A model generated the notes under the pieces. The model saw only the letters and a program-made list of their open reading frames with translations. It searched no databases and was not told the origin of the DNA. Positions 33,409 to 45,639 of a DNA stretch of 64,000 nucleotides are shown in pieces; the stretch's first letter is position 1, and each line of letters starts with the position of its first letter. Where the stretch lies: the NCBI GenBank assembly GCA_015698045.1, contig BLAL01000183.1, positions 992,001 to 1,056,000 of the forward strand. Direction: 5' to 3'. A program made the position numbers and the translations under genes. The DNA is from Rhizophagus clarus. Lineage: Eukaryota > Glomeromycota > Glomeromycetes > Glomerales > Glomeraceae.

Positions 33409-35195
33409 GAATATCGTGATCGCAGGACATAAACGGATTTTCGGGATAATTGATCAGGAGAAAAAATTTGTTAATGGTTACATAATCAGGGTTGAAGAAT
33501 TATACTGTACGTACTATATTATGCTGTCCTAATACTTAAATAGAGTACATTTTTTTCATATGTTTAATATATTATATATTTATTTTAATAATTAGGATTG
33601 TTCTTTTAATCTAATCTAAATAGAAAAAATATTATATTAAATATTTAACAGTGCAATATTAATGCAATGTTTACAGTACATTGATGAAATTTTGGGCAAT
33701 GGAAAAATTGCGGTTACATGTAAGGTGATCGCAGGACATAAATAGAAATTTAGATCAAAAAATTGGTCGGAAAAATTTTGTCAACAGTTCTGTTGATTCT
33801 TTATCTGCAAAAGATCTTTATTTGCAGCACATTGGTGGAATCTAGGGTAATGATCTGAAAAATTTGACATGAATATCGTGGTCGCAATAAATAAATAGAA
33901 ATTTAGATCAATAATTGATCGGAAAAAATTATTAATGGTTACATTGATTTTTTATCTGCAGCGCATTGATAGAATTCAGGGGTAATCTGAAAAATTTGAC
34001 ATGAATATCGTGATCGCAAGACATAAACGGATTTTCGGGATAATTGATCAGGAGAAAAAATTTGTTAATGTTTACATAATCAGGGTTGAAGAATTATACT
34101 GTACGTACTATATTACTATGCTGTCCTAATACTTAAATAGAGTACATTTTTTCATATGTTTAATATATTATATATTTATTTTAATAATTAGGATTGATAA
34201 TAAATTATTAACTATTCTTTTAATCTTAATAGAAAAAATATTATATTAAATATTTAACAGTACAATATTAGTGCAATGTATACAGTAAATTGATGAAATT
34301 TTGGGAAATGGAAAAATTGCGGTTACATGTAAGGTGATCGCAGGACATGAACAGAAATTTAGATCAACAAATTGATCAGAAAAAAATTTTGTCAACAGTT
34401 CTGTTGATTCTTTATCTGCAAAAGATCTTTATCTGCAGCACATTTGTGGAATCTAGGGTAATGATCTGAAAAATTTGGCATGAATATCGTGGTCGCAATA
34501 AATAAATAGAAATTTAGATCAATAATTGACCGGAAAAAAATTGTTAATGATTACATTGATTTTTATCTGCAGCGCATTGATAGAATTCAGGGGTAATCTG
34601 AAAAATTTGACGTGAATATCGTGATCGCAGGACATAAACGGATTTTCGGGATAATTGATCAGGAGAAAAATTTGTTAATGGTTACATAATCAGGGTTGAA
34701 GAATTATACTGTACGTACTATATTATGCTGTCCTAATACTTAAATAGAGTACATTTTTTCATAAGTTTAATATATTATATATTTATTTTAATAATTAGGA
34801 TTGATAATAAATTATTAACTATTCTTTTAATCTTAATAGAAAAAATATTATATTAAATATTTAACAGTGCAATATTAGTGCAATGTAAAGTAAATTGATG
34901 AAATTTTGGGAAATGGAAAAATTGCGGTTACATGTAAGGTGATCGCAGGACATGAACAGAAATTTAGATCAAAAAATTGATCGGAAAAAAATTTTGTCAA
35001 CAGTTCTGTTGATTCTTTATCTGCAAAAGATCTTTATCTGCAGCACATTGGTGGAATCTAGGGTAATGATCTGAAAAATTTGACATGAATATCGTGGTCG
35101 CGATAAATAAATGGAAATTTAGATCAATAATTGATCAGGAAAAAAAATTGTTAATGGTTACATTGATTTTTATCTGCAGCGCATTGACAGAATTT
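33409..35195 (+). repeat. Three long tandem units (~590-615 bp) in the left arm
   Basis: The block cgtgatcgcaggacataaac then ggattttcgggataattgat starts at about 33416, 34010 and 34624. Each time it is followed by tatactgtacgtactatatt, a conserved AT-rich stretch, and two shorter sub-units. The third unit is cut off near 35195. Confidence 0.8.
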
Positions 35196-35402
35196 GTTAC
35201 ATTAGTTCTCTATCTCGGAATTATGTAATGAAGTTTTAAAAAAAACTTTTCAAGTTGTTGACCCAAATTTTCCTTTTATATAGTGCAGTCATGATATCAC
35301 AGTCGTAATATTATAAAAAAATTTACTTTGTGCTTTTTTCCCAAAGAATTCAATTGATATTTTTTTTAAAGTTTGACTGTCCATATCTTATCAGTTACAT
35401 AT

Positions 35403-35416
35403 AAAAATACCACATC
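35403..35416 (+). promoter_or_regulatory. TATA-box-like motif of the small core gene
   Basis: The sequence tatataaaaatacc-like (acatataaaaataccaca) stands ~50-60 bp before the ATG at 35464. It resembles the motif at 29066. Confidence 0.45.
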
Positions 35417-35463
35417 TCAGATCAGAGTTTTTAGATTTCTAATAAAAAAAAGATAGAAAGAAA

Positions 35464-35733
35464 ATGTCCTCTCCCAAACCTAGTAGAGAAGAAACAGGTA
35501 TAAAAAAAAAATACCTGGTATATTAATTCATTAAATAACGTATGATAATATTCAAATAGTTTCTTTCATATATAGATAATATGATATTGATCTCGCTAGA
35601 CGATCTAATAAAAGAACAAACCCGATCGAACGATCTTCTCCAGACCAACATTAAAAAGAAACGGAAACGTCCGTCTCGTAACAACCGAGCGAAGACCATG
35701 GGAGACTGGGCTCAGATGGTGAAAAAAGTATGA
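35464..35733 (+). CDS. Small two-exon gene, 63-aa basic protein of unknown function
   Basis: Exon 1 is 35464-35497 (MSSPKPSREET), the intron is GTATAA...ATATAG (78 nt), and exon 2 is 35576-35733, in phase. Exon 2 has a short amphipathic part (MILISLDDLIKEQT) and then a strongly basic cluster KKKRKRPSRNNRAK, a likely nuclear localisation or nucleic-acid-binding signal, ending MGDWAQMVKKV and TGA. A TATA-like motif lies 50-60 bp upstream. It sits alone in the core of an element with inverted arms, so it may bind the arm repeats, as accessory proteins of some DNA transposons do; that is inference. The last codons (AAAAAAGTATGA) could instead be a donor, which would extend the gene. Confidence 0.5.
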
Positions 35734-35999
35734 TCATTTGATTCTTTAATATTTTGTGATAATTTGAAATATTTAACACTTTAAAATTATTTGTTAGAAT
35801 TGATATTGCCATTATATGAAATTAATATCTCATTAATATTATATCCACCTTCTTTTCAATTTATTTCAATAAAAAAATAAATCTTATGTAATTTTATAAT
35901 TGTATATATCCGTAAAGCTCACAACTAGTGATTTTATCATAATAATTGATTGTAATAATTTAAAATCATAAAAATCAAAATTTCATATAAACTGGAACA

Positions 36000-36865
36000 C
36001 GAATTGCTAACAATTTTTTCTGATCATTTGTCTTGTCTAAATGTGCTGCGATCACGATATTCTTAAAATGTAATGTCAATTTTTCAGAAAAGCTTTGTTA
36101 ACCAATTTCCGTTATGTCCAGCAGCCTATATAAATTTCTTTACATGTAATCGTCAAAACATCAATCCTAAATTCAAGAGCTTTGTTAACCCAAATTTCTA
36201 TAGTTACGATGTTGTTCATTATATAATTCATTAGTTAATGTAACTAACTATTAACGAATTTTTTTTCCGATCAATTATCCCAAAATTCGATGATCTAAAT
36301 TTCCGCTTATGTCCTGCGGTCACAATATTCATATAAATTCCTTTACATATAACCGTTAAAGAAGTCAACTCTTCAGATCATTGCCTCAAAACTTCGTTAA
36401 TGCATTGTAAGTAAAGAACCAATGTAGCCATTAAGAAAATTTCTGATCAATTCAAATTTCCGTTTATGTCCCGCGGTCACAATATTCATACAAAATTTCT
36501 TTGCATGTCGATTTTCCCAAAATTTAAGAAATTAGTAATCTAAATTTCCGTTTATGTTCTGCAGTCACGCACGATATTCATACAAAATTTCTTTGCATGT
36601 AACTGTTGTTAACACGTCAATTTTAGATCATTTTCCCCAAGATTTCCATTAATGTACTGTGATCCAAGAACTAATGTAACCATTGACAATTTTTTTTTCT
36701 CGAAATTTCAATATAAATTTCCATTTATAAATTTCCGTTTATGTCCTGCGGTCACGATTTCATACAAATTTCTTTACATGTAACCAGATCATTGCCCAAA
36801 ATTTCCGTTAATGAGAAATTTGTTAACCCAAAATTTCCGTTTATGTGCTGCGGTCGCGATACTAT
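36000..36865 (-). repeat. Right arm: six inverted copies of the ~100-170 bp sub-repeat
   Basis: Copies of tttccgtttatgtcctgcgg then tcacgatattcatacaaatt and ctttacatgtaac lie near 36100, 36300, 36465, 36545, 36735 and 36832. They are the reverse complement of the left-arm word and more diverged from one another than the left-arm units. Confidence 0.7.
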
Positions 36866-36980
36866 GATTTCCAATTAAAAATATTATAAAAGCAGTTAAT
36901 GAATTAAATACACAAACGCGCATGGACATTTTTTAAATTTACTCATTTTATTATTCCTTATTATAATTATTATCATAGCC

Positions 36981-39900
36981 ATGTTACGAAATAAACCTCG
37001 AAAAGCGAATATTGCTACATTACCTTTTCGTATCCGTAATAATTTTAGAAGGTTGCCCAACAGATTTTTATTATCGGATAATGATGACAATGAAAAAATG
37101 GTACAAAAAGATTTTGAAGATGATAATATTAGCGGCGAAGAGTATAATGAATATGGCGACGGAGATGATGATTTAGAACAACGAAGCGATGATGATCATA
37201 TAGAACAGCGAAGCGATAATGGTGATGATTTAGAACAACGAAGCGATGATGATCATATAGAACAGCGAAGCGATAATGGTGATGATTTAGAACAACGAAG
37301 CAATGATGATCATTTAGAACAACGAAGCGATAATGATCATTTAGAACAACGAAACGATAATGATGATGATTTAGAACAACGAAGCAATAATGAAGAAGGT
37401 GATACCAACATGATTTCAACATCATCAGAGAATGAAACAGAAAGCGATTATATAATGTCCTTAGAAAGTGATGAAGAATATGAAACAATGTCGTCAGATA
37501 ATGAAGAAAGACATGATTCTGATATCTCAGAAGAAAAGCTATTCGTTGATGAAGCATTGGCTAAAGATAAGTTACCATCTTATGATGGTGATTTTGCTCC
37601 ATATTTTCAAAATTTAACTACTGCTGCCTTATTTTGTTGGATTTATAAGCATAATATTTCAACAAATGCATATGAAGATCTTGTTGACATTATCATGAGA
37701 CCAGAATTTAATAGAGATCATATTGTAAAGAATATTCGGAGATTTCGAGCATGGAGGGAGCGTCTTCCTCTTCCCTCAATATCAGCAAAATCTATTTCAA
37801 TTTCATCAAAAAAAACACCATCAACTTTAAAGGATTCAAAGATGGCATATCAACTTTCAATAAGTGATATCATTTGGAATGTTCTTAACAACCCATCACT
37901 ATTAAAGGAAATGTATTTTGGTGCTGGTGTCGATTCAAAAACAAAATCCGAGTACTGGCATGGTACCTTATGGGCAGAGTCACCTCTTTTCGGTCAAGAA
38001 CAATTAATGATATCAGGGGGTAATTATTTATTAAATGCAAGCTGATGGTAGAGAGGCGAAGCAATAAAGTACAAGAGACTAACACTTTTTTCATATGTAT
38101 ATAATAGAGATATACCAATGCGGCGATTTTGTTTACTATTACGACAATGAGCGAAAACTTGGCAGATTGAGAGCGATATTATTAAATGAAGAGAACCAAC
38201 AGTATCGGCTGAGAATCCAAAAAGTTCTAGATTATAGTGACTTGCCTGGAACTTTTAAGGGAGAATTAAGACAAAATCGCTCTCTTTCCGGAGAAGTTTG
38301 GTTACAAGATGAACCATTCTTGACAATAACAACATCACAAATTTCAGAAAAGGTTGCTGCAGATACACTACGAATTACCGAAATACTTTATAAACATCAT
38401 ACACACTGGCGCATTCGTGATGCAACGTTCTCTTATCAACATCCTTCGGAATATATTTCCATAAGGCAGCCACCATCTCCAACAATTCCGGTTTATAAGC
38501 TGTTTTTGGACATATACTACGATGATTTTGGAACATTTAGGAATGTTTATCATTCGTTAGGAGGTGTTTATGTGCAGTTTGGAAATATGCCTGCCCGTCA
38601 AAGAAAGTTGCTCAAAAATCACTTTGTTCTCAGGTTTGTTCCTTTCGGTGGTAATTTCAATGAATTCATGTTGCCATTTATTTCTGAAATGAAAGAATTC
38701 GAACAAGGAAAATTAATGGAAGTGAATGGCCAAGATACTTGGGTGATAGCCAGTTTAGGTGTCGTAACTGCTGATTTACCACAAGGGAATGACATGTGTG
38801 GTGTATTACGACATAATGCCAATAAAGGTTGCCGCACTTGTACAGCCTCTCGAGAATCACTTACCAACTTCTCTCAGGATGTACCAGCAACATCAAGATA
38901 TCATCACATCACTGACGATCAATTTAAAGAGATATTTAACGAACCTGCTACCACAAGGCAAAGACGACTTTGTACTGAGTTTGGACTAAGAACAAGGCCT
39001 AGCATTTTGGATAGGCTGCTAAGAGAAAGGCATCTACAGACACCTCAAGATGTATATCATGCAACTGCTGGGAAGATTGGATGACTTCTTAAATTAACGT
39101 ATGATCTTTGAATTTAATTAACTTTAGCTAGATATGTAACGAATAAAATCTTTTAATAAAGCTTTTTGATTTCCACAGGTGCGAATTATTTTCACAAAAA
39201 GGAGATGACGAGTTTATCAAAGCCTGGAAGAACTTTGAGAAACCAAAAAAATGGTCTCGTTTGCCAAATCCAATTAGTCACAATGCTAGTTTCATGATGT
39301 CTGACTATCTTAGGCTCACTATGATAATGCCTTTTATACTTAATAGTTTTTTAGAAACATCAAGCTTAAAGGAAAATGAATCCAGAAGCATTCTGCGACG
39401 AATTCAAGAATCACGCATTAACATGGCGAAAAATGTAATAATTGCTTGTTGGGTATATGTAGCAAAAACAATGAGGATGGTTTTTGAAAGCAAGTTTACA
39501 TTAGATTCGTATGACGAATTACAAAAATGCCTTGAAGAAGAAATGAAAATTCTTCCAAAGGTACAATTATTCATAATTCTTATATAATTTTTTATTTTTT
39601 ATTTATCAATATATAAAATATTATTTAATAATGTGGCTTTAGGTTTTCCCTGAATTTGCTAACTTACCAAACCTGCATATCAATATCCACTTGCTGGTGC
39701 ATGCAAGGACTTATGGTACTCTTATAAACACTCAAGTTGGTATCAAAGAGATGGTGCATCGGATCTTTAAAGCAATGGTACCACGAACAAATTGCAAGAA
39801 TGTCGAGCTAGACTTGTTAAAGCGGTATACTACGCTCTTTGCAATTCGTCATTTAGTAGATGGAGGCGCAGATCAAAGATTATCACAACCTTGTAGAGGT

Positions 39901-40606
39901 TTCGCTACTATGTCCTCAAATTTTAGAAATTTATTGACTAATTGGTATATTACTGAAGACAAGGTATCAAATGAACAAGAACCGGAAGAAAATGAAGAAG
40001 GTTTGTATTACAATTTTATAATAATAATATTTCCGCAATTATTAACGTAATTTTATTTATATAGCGATTTCATCTCCAGTGGATTTTATTACAAATATTA
40101 TCTTAAAGAGGAGCTTGTCCCGTCAGGATCGTGAAAATATCATGAAAAATTTGCTAAATTTCAAATCTGAGCTGCTTCTTTCATTTATGGACATTGGACA
40201 AAAGTCAGCTCTTATATATTCTCAAATGGGCTGGTATGAATTGGCGACATACACTATGAAAGAAAGCGATGGCGTCTTTTCCAAAGTACATCTTCATATT
40301 GGTGACGTCGTAACAATACACGAGGAAGACAGTGGTGAATGTTATGCGATTATAAAAGGGATCTTCAAATACAAAGGCAATGATGATAAATATTATGCCT
40401 TTATTACAATTGATTGGTTTGACAATATTAACAGAATTCACAACATATTGAAATGTCCTCTTTTTCGCATTCAGACAAGCCAAGACATTCGCTGGAGAAG
40501 AATCTTCCCGATATCAATAATTGACCACGTACAGAAAGTTCACTTTGTCTATGATACGAAAATTGATTTGTGGATAAAAAATAATTATTATTTTACGGCT
40601 ATATAG
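36981..40606 (+). pseudogene. CACTA/EnSpm (tnp2)-like transposase gene, five exons, one TGA
   Basis: Exons are 36981-38019, 38108-39098, 39179-39560, 39643-40000 and 40065-40606; all phases agree over 1104 codons. The N terminus is basic (MLRNKPRKANIATLPFRIRN), then an acidic repeat region (DDLEQRSDDDHIEQRS, residues ~55-140). Next comes ALFCWIYKHNISTNAYEDLV, and exon 2 begins EIYQCGDFVYYYDNERKLGR. The transposase core in exon 2 has KLFLDIYYDDFGTFRN (likely first catalytic D), an arginine/proline block NMPARQRKLL, VVTADLPQGND (likely second D), and a GCRTCTAS zinc-like end. Exons 3-5 hold the rest, including LLVHARTYGTLI. A single TGA at 39082 stands where R is expected (KIG-stop-LLKLT). Assignment to tnp2-like CACTA is by motif memory; a related KDZ-type group is possible. 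No CACTA termini were found. Confidence 0.68.
37157..37395 (+). repeat. Coding minisatellite (66-bp and shorter units)
   Basis: The block gatgatttagaacaacgaag then cgatgatgatcatatagaac repeats within exon 1 of the transposase gene. It encodes DDLEQRS/DDHIEQRS acidic repeats. It keeps the frame, so it was probably tolerated as a linker. Confidence 0.8.
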
Positions 40607-41300
40607 CTTTATTAGTAATATTATGTTAATAAATTTACAATATAAATATAAGTTTATACTACGTTTACTCATTAAATTCATTATTGTTTTAACAATATCA
40701 AAATGATACAGTATCTTTTTTTTATTAAATAAATGCAACAATATCGTTTTGATATCGTTATGGTATCGTGACCGGTCCATTACTTATCACGTGATAACGT
40801 GACTTTGTATTGATTATCCAATCAAAATCATTGTTTGTTTGTTAAAACATTCGCACGATGGTTATTTCTACTCCATTCTCTACATTTTACTGTAATAACT
40901 TACATTTTAATATTGTCAGTCTATTTAAAATATTTCTTAATAATATTAACAATCATATACGCGTCTATTTTTTATTCCGGCGTAATCTCAACATTGAAAA
41001 ATAGTTTATTCGACACCTTGACAGGTACGAAACAAAAAGTTATTTATAATAATATTAATTGTTTTACAAATTTTAGCTCTCGCTGTGCAAATATTGTTTA
41101 GAAATATTTTTTAACAATATAACAGAAATTCGGGATGTATTTTTTTATTTATTTATCTATTTATTATTATTTTTTTTAAAAAAGAAAAATTTTTTAATAG
41201 TAGTGTATAATAATATTTGCGACGAAATTCAGACGAAATTCGGAATGTGCGCAAAGAAAGTTTCGGTATAGTATTATTTCCCCTCTTTTTTATACTTGGG
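40607..41300. other. AT-rich 3' flank of the transposase gene
   Basis: No gene. Positions 40740-40800 contain tatcgttttgatatcgttat and the words cacgtgataacgtg, which belong to the 'gatatcgt' repeat family seen downstream. Confidence 0.4.
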
Positions 41301-41311
41301 AATGCGATTAT

Positions 41312-42070
41312 TCTAGCGTCATAATGATATCGTCACGTTGTTTTATATTAGCATTCGGAAAGAGAGATGTCTAAGTAATTTACCAGGCACGACCGTATCT
41401 TTAATTTCGCAGAAACTTGCGTCGTAATCAGAAACTTATCAATTCAACATTTTAAACAAGTTTCAAGATAATATTAGTGTCATAATGATATCGTCACGTT
41501 GTTTTATGTTAACCATCCGGTGAGAGAGATGCGAAACTTAATATTTTTTTTTTTTTTGTAAGAATATATGAATTTTCTTTTTTTCTTTTCTTTTTTTTTG
41601 TAAGGAACGTTATAATAACGTTTCTTCTGTTTCTTTTAGGTTCATCAATTCAACATTTTTAACAAGTTTCAATATAATATTAGTGTCATAACGATATCGT
41701 CACGTTGTTTTATGTTAACCATCCAGTGAGAGAGATGCGAAACTTAATATTTTTTTTTTTTTTTTTTTTTTTTTTGTAAGAAATGTTATATGAATTTTCT
41801 TTTTTTCTTTTCTTTTTCTTTTTTTTTTGTAAGGAACGTTATAATAACGTTTCTTCTGTTTCTTTTAAGTTCAAGTGTTTTGGCTTAATTTAATCAGGTA
41901 CAATCGTAACTTTAATTTCGCAAAGCTTGCGCCATAATCCAGACACTCTAATTCAACATTTTTAACAAGTTTCAATATAATATTAGTGTTGAACCGATAT
42001 CATCACGTTATTTTATGTCATCCTATCCAGAGATAGGGATATTCTTCCTTTAATTACCGTAATTCGCAAT
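41312..42070. repeat. Tandem repeats of ~205-300 bp, four partial copies
   Basis: The block attcaacatttttaacaagt then tcaatataatattagtgtc and gatatcgtcacgttgtttta recurs at about 41437, 41644 and 41946; the left copy near 41312 has only the second half. Between copies are long T-runs followed by gtaaggaacgttataataac. Confidence 0.7.
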
Positions 42071-42371
42071 ATTTAACAATTAAATAACAATTAAAACATC
42101 ATAATTGTCATAATTGCATTATAAAAAATATATATATATTAATTAATTAATAAACAAATTAATTTAAACCAATTAAAATTGATTTAATTTATTGAATGTA
42201 TCTACTACGTTTCATTATCATCCTGATACAGTTTAAATGTCATCACGATATTTCAATAAAATATTTAGCGATCTTAATGATACCATAACGACATAATTAT
42301 AATATCCTAACGATACATTTTCAACAACTTCACGATAATATTAATTTTTAAATGATATCGTGACAATATAT

Positions 42372-42596
42372 TAAATGATATCGTGACGATATATTTATGA
42401 TAATCTTAACGATACATTTTCAACATCTTCACGATAACATCACAATTTCCATTTCAACATCATCACGACATCGAGACTATAAATCGATATAATATCAGAA
42501 TGATATCAGAACGATATCAAATTTCAAATATCGCGAGGATGTTGAAAAGGTATCGTTAAGATTATCATAAATATATCGTCACGATATCATTTAAAA
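42372..42596. repeat. Inverted repeat, ~60-bp arms, 'gatatcgtsacg' family
   Basis: The left arm (about 42372-42435: gatatcgtgacgatatattt, atgataatcttaacgatac) and the right arm (about 42537-42596: gtatcgttaagattatcata, aatatatcgtcacgatatc) are near-perfect reverse complements. About 100 nt lie between them. Confidence 0.7.
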
Positions 42597-42680
42597 AAAT
42601 TGTGATGTTATCGTGAAGATGTTGAAAATGTATCGTTAAGATATTGTGGCGGATTTGAAGATTTCAGCAAAGTAATTATT

Positions 42681-43570
42681 TCAAAAAGTAGAGACACATT
42701 TAGTCTCTCCCATGTATATGCCATCTTCTGGGTCTTCATTTTCAAAAGAAAATTTGGATGGAACATTATCAATTATGATATCTTCCTCCTCATCCTTCTT
42801 GTCAAAGAATAGATTATTTTCTTCAAATAAATTTACTGATACTTGATTATTTGGAAAAGACAAGATAGATTCTTTTTGCGTTTGCTTTTTTGATACTTTT
42901 TCTTTGCTATAATCATCACTTTGTAGTTCTTATAAGGCCCCTGAATATAAAGATATCACATTAAGATAACTGTTTCATACACTTTGGAAATAATTTCTCT
43001 AAGTAATATAAGTGTAACTGTATATACTTTAGCCATTTTAATACTAGTAAATATAGTAGATATCACATCAATTATCATGATAAGATTCCAATAATCACAT
43101 TCAGGAACTGTGTTCTTATTCACATCATGATGCTAGTCCATCAATTTCTCTGGTAACAAAGTTAATAGCATAAACTGTGGTTTGTTGTTGCTGGATAATT
43201 TTTTTCTGTTGAATTTCAGCATTATTAGCTGCAATCTTCTCATCATCACATTTATGTTGAATGACTTTTTTTGCAAGATCAAGCTAATGTTGTTTTTCAG
43301 AGCCTTTCCATTTTGAAAGTAATGCAAAGATATATTTGGAAACACTGTTTGGCCAATTCGAAACCTGAGTTGATAACGAACTCAAGCTTCAACAACAAAT
43401 CACAAAACAATCATTTTCTGTTAATCCTAGATTATTCTCTAGTAACTTGCAGATATAAGAGTCTATGTTATGCCACTCTTTCATTGGACTTGAAATGATA
43501 TAGACATCATACAGATAACTTTTTGGTGCTACAAAATCCTTTTTATCTATAACATGTAGCAATTAACAAT
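42681..43570 (-). pseudogene. Decayed coiled-coil/low-complexity gene, unknown family
   Basis: Minus-strand reading from ~43570 gives DFVAPKSYLYDVYIISS, WHNIDSYICKLLENNLGLTE, then VSKYIFALLSKWKGSEKQH, LDLAKKVIQHKCDDEKIAAN, NAEIQQKKIIQQQQTTVYAI and NFVTREIDGLAS. All are in one frame, broken by stops near 43395 and 43290. A second piece (42950-42681) reads DDYSKEKVSKKQTQ then VSVNLFEENNLFFDKKDEEE and GIYMGETKCVSTF, with a further stop close to its acceptor. The pattern (folded N part, Q-rich coiled coil, acidic tail) looks like a multicopy Glomeromycotina family I recall only loosely. It cannot be functional as it stands. Confidence 0.5.
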
Positions 43571-44160
43571 ATTCTGAATGTCAAGAGTTAAATTTCAGTG
43601 TGTTTCGTTATTAGTCAAAATCTTAACCAACAATCATTTAAGAAAAATATATCCACGTATATGATTCGACAGCAAATGTGACTTGTATCATATACTGTAT
43701 ATTAAAATACGAGATAATACGGTAATGACCTCTCAGAAACATCGCTACATAGTCTTTTTGTCGAGTGACATATAACTTTTGTATCTTGAGGGCTTTTGCT
43801 TGCTTGATAACCTCGCTCTTGAAGTGGTTGTAATTGCGATGTCTTTCACACTTTCCCTATGCTAACAGACCCAGCTTATAGACTTTTGATTTTGGGAGGT
43901 ATATCGATGAAAGGAGATTGACAAGAAACACTGTAACTTTTTTATCTTGAAGGCTTTTACTTGCTTGATAACCTCCACTCTTGAAGTGGTTGTGGTTGCG
44001 ATATCTTTCACACTTTCCCTATGCGGCTATGCCAACAGACCCTCAGTTCTAAGGCTTATGGACTTTCAACTCTGGTGTATCATCACTTGTCTGCTGTAGC
44101 TAACAAAAAACAGAAGTCTATACACACATACCTCCATATTACAGCGCATGCGCATTCCAT
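43571..44160. repeat. 167-bp tandem duplication
   Basis: Two copies start at about 43769 and 43936, sharing gcttgcttgataacctc(g/c), cttgaagtggttgt and gcgat(g/a)tctttcacact then ttccctatg. The second has an extra 'cggctatg'. I could not assign coding function. Confidence 0.65.
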
Positions 44161-45500
44161 GAAAATTAAAAAATAAACGCCTGATATTAGTAATAAAATA
44201 CTTTATTATTTATTCATGTGCACGTTCAAGAAGTTAACACAATATCAGTTAATATGAGCATTTTCAGAAAAAAGATTTCCAGAAGCGAGCAAAATTTTAT
44301 TGGTTTTTAGATATACAATATAAGAGGTGGTGAATGAAATATATGATGCTATCAAACAAGGAGGATCCTAGGCCATTTAATGCGACTTCCAGCATCAAGT
44401 TATGTCTGCTCTCTCACATTTTCTACAGCTAATTGTTTCTATCAATTCACATCCCTATACTCTTTTACTATACGAAATAAATTATCACATCTATGTCTAT
44501 GAAATTTTTTTTGTCTATCTATATTACTACATCCATTCAGACTTTGTAAAATAATATTCCCCTAAAGAGAACTTCATTGAAATTAAGTAATTTCAAAATT
44601 AAAATATAAATCGGAATTAGCAATTGAGGTAAAAAGAAGCAATGCAATATTAATATTCTTACTGTTACGATTTATTTTTATAATCCACTCCGCTTTGTAT
44701 TTAAGAAATTTGTTGCCTAATGTGTTAAGATATTTTGATTTTTTTAACTCAAGTACGATACTGCGCCAAATTACTGCCCGCTAATATAGGGTAAGATTTT
44801 GGCAGGGCCCCAGTTGAAATTACAGTCATGTGGTTTTTTCTAGTAATTAACTGCGCTGATGAGGCACGTGTTAACGATCATGATTTTCTCGGTAAATATC
44901 AAATGTTAAAAAGATCAGGAATGGTGATATGTCTGCTTTGACTTTGAGCATCTATAGAACTGAAAAAAACAATTAGCATCGTGATGTTGATTTTTTAGAA
45001 TCAAGCCGAGAAATCAAATTTACTTTATTATTACTTTGTGGAAAATACAAGTTTGATTAATTAGTAATGGTAAGTTAGATTGGTTTGATTAGTTTTGTTT
45101 GATTTTTATTTACTTACATGAGGCAGATAAAAGGATTGACTAACTAGAACATCACCTTTTTATACAATTTGCAGGATCAATCTTGGAATATACTTTGGGG
45201 AAAAATTATGTTAATATGATCGCATCACAAAAATCTGATCAACGGCATCCCCTTAATTTAACAATAAAGAATTTAATGCTACCCATTACATAAAAATCAT
45301 CAAGAGGTTATACATAATTTTTGAGAATGTACAAAAAAGTTTGAGAATAAATTATTTTGCATAATTACTTGTTTCCATACATATTACTATAATATTACTG
45401 CGTATTTCATACAATTTCACAACTACATCATGCAAAAAAATTATAAAATGTCTGGTAAATTTGCATCATTGTTTTATTGATCAAATTATCTGAGAATATT
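44161..45500. other. AT-rich intergenic DNA, no gene seen
   Basis: No sustained frame on either strand. A few GC-richer words occur near 44765-44880 (gcgccaaattactgcccgct, ttggcagggcccca) without a recognisable feature. Confidence 0.35.
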
Positions 45501-45504
45501 CACA

Positions 45505-45633
45505 TCATTTATATATTTCTTCTGTTACCTTCTTACACCTTTTGCAATACAGATGTAAGTAATGATTGCATTCCTTACAGACCTTACATCCATGCTTCCA
45601 TCCCCTAAATACATGCCATTTTTCAAAGTAGTT
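45505..45633 (-). pseudogene. Zinc-ribbon-like C-terminal fragment
   Basis: Minus-strand reading from ~45633 gives NYFEKWHVFRGWKHG, then CKVCKECNHYLHLYCKRC and KKVTEEIYK with TGA at 45505. The spacing C-X2-C-X2-C-X8-C-X2-C resembles a zinc ribbon. I recall similar cysteine modules at the start of Glomeromycotina kinase-like proteins, but nothing else of such a gene is nearby. An in-frame TAA precedes it. It may be an exon relic. Confidence 0.35.
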
Positions 45634-45639
45634 TTAGCC

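Larger units (their letters stand above)
33061..36865. mobile_element. 3.8-kb element with inverted repeat-array arms around a small gene
   Basis: The left arm (33061-~35200) carries the word cgcaggacataaacggaaat many times. The right arm (~36000-36865) carries its reverse complement (tttccgtttatgtcctgcgg) about six times. The outermost copies at both ends share a variant with 'gcagcacata' in place of 'gcaggacata' (33069-33082; reversed at 36844-36856), so the ends mirror each other. Between the arms lies a unique core with a TATA-like motif and a spliced small gene. No transposase is inside, so it would be non-autonomous. A neighbouring transposase gene starts 116 bp past the right end. I know no named family with this design. 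Confidence 0.55.

Noticed and set aside
33061-36865. CRISPR-like array of direct repeats
   Set aside because: Units are hundreds of bp, diverged, and inverted between arms; there are no uniform short spacers and no cas genes.
40835-41101. 88-codon plus-strand frame after the transposase gene
   Set aside because: AT-driven hydrophobic composition and no conserved motif.
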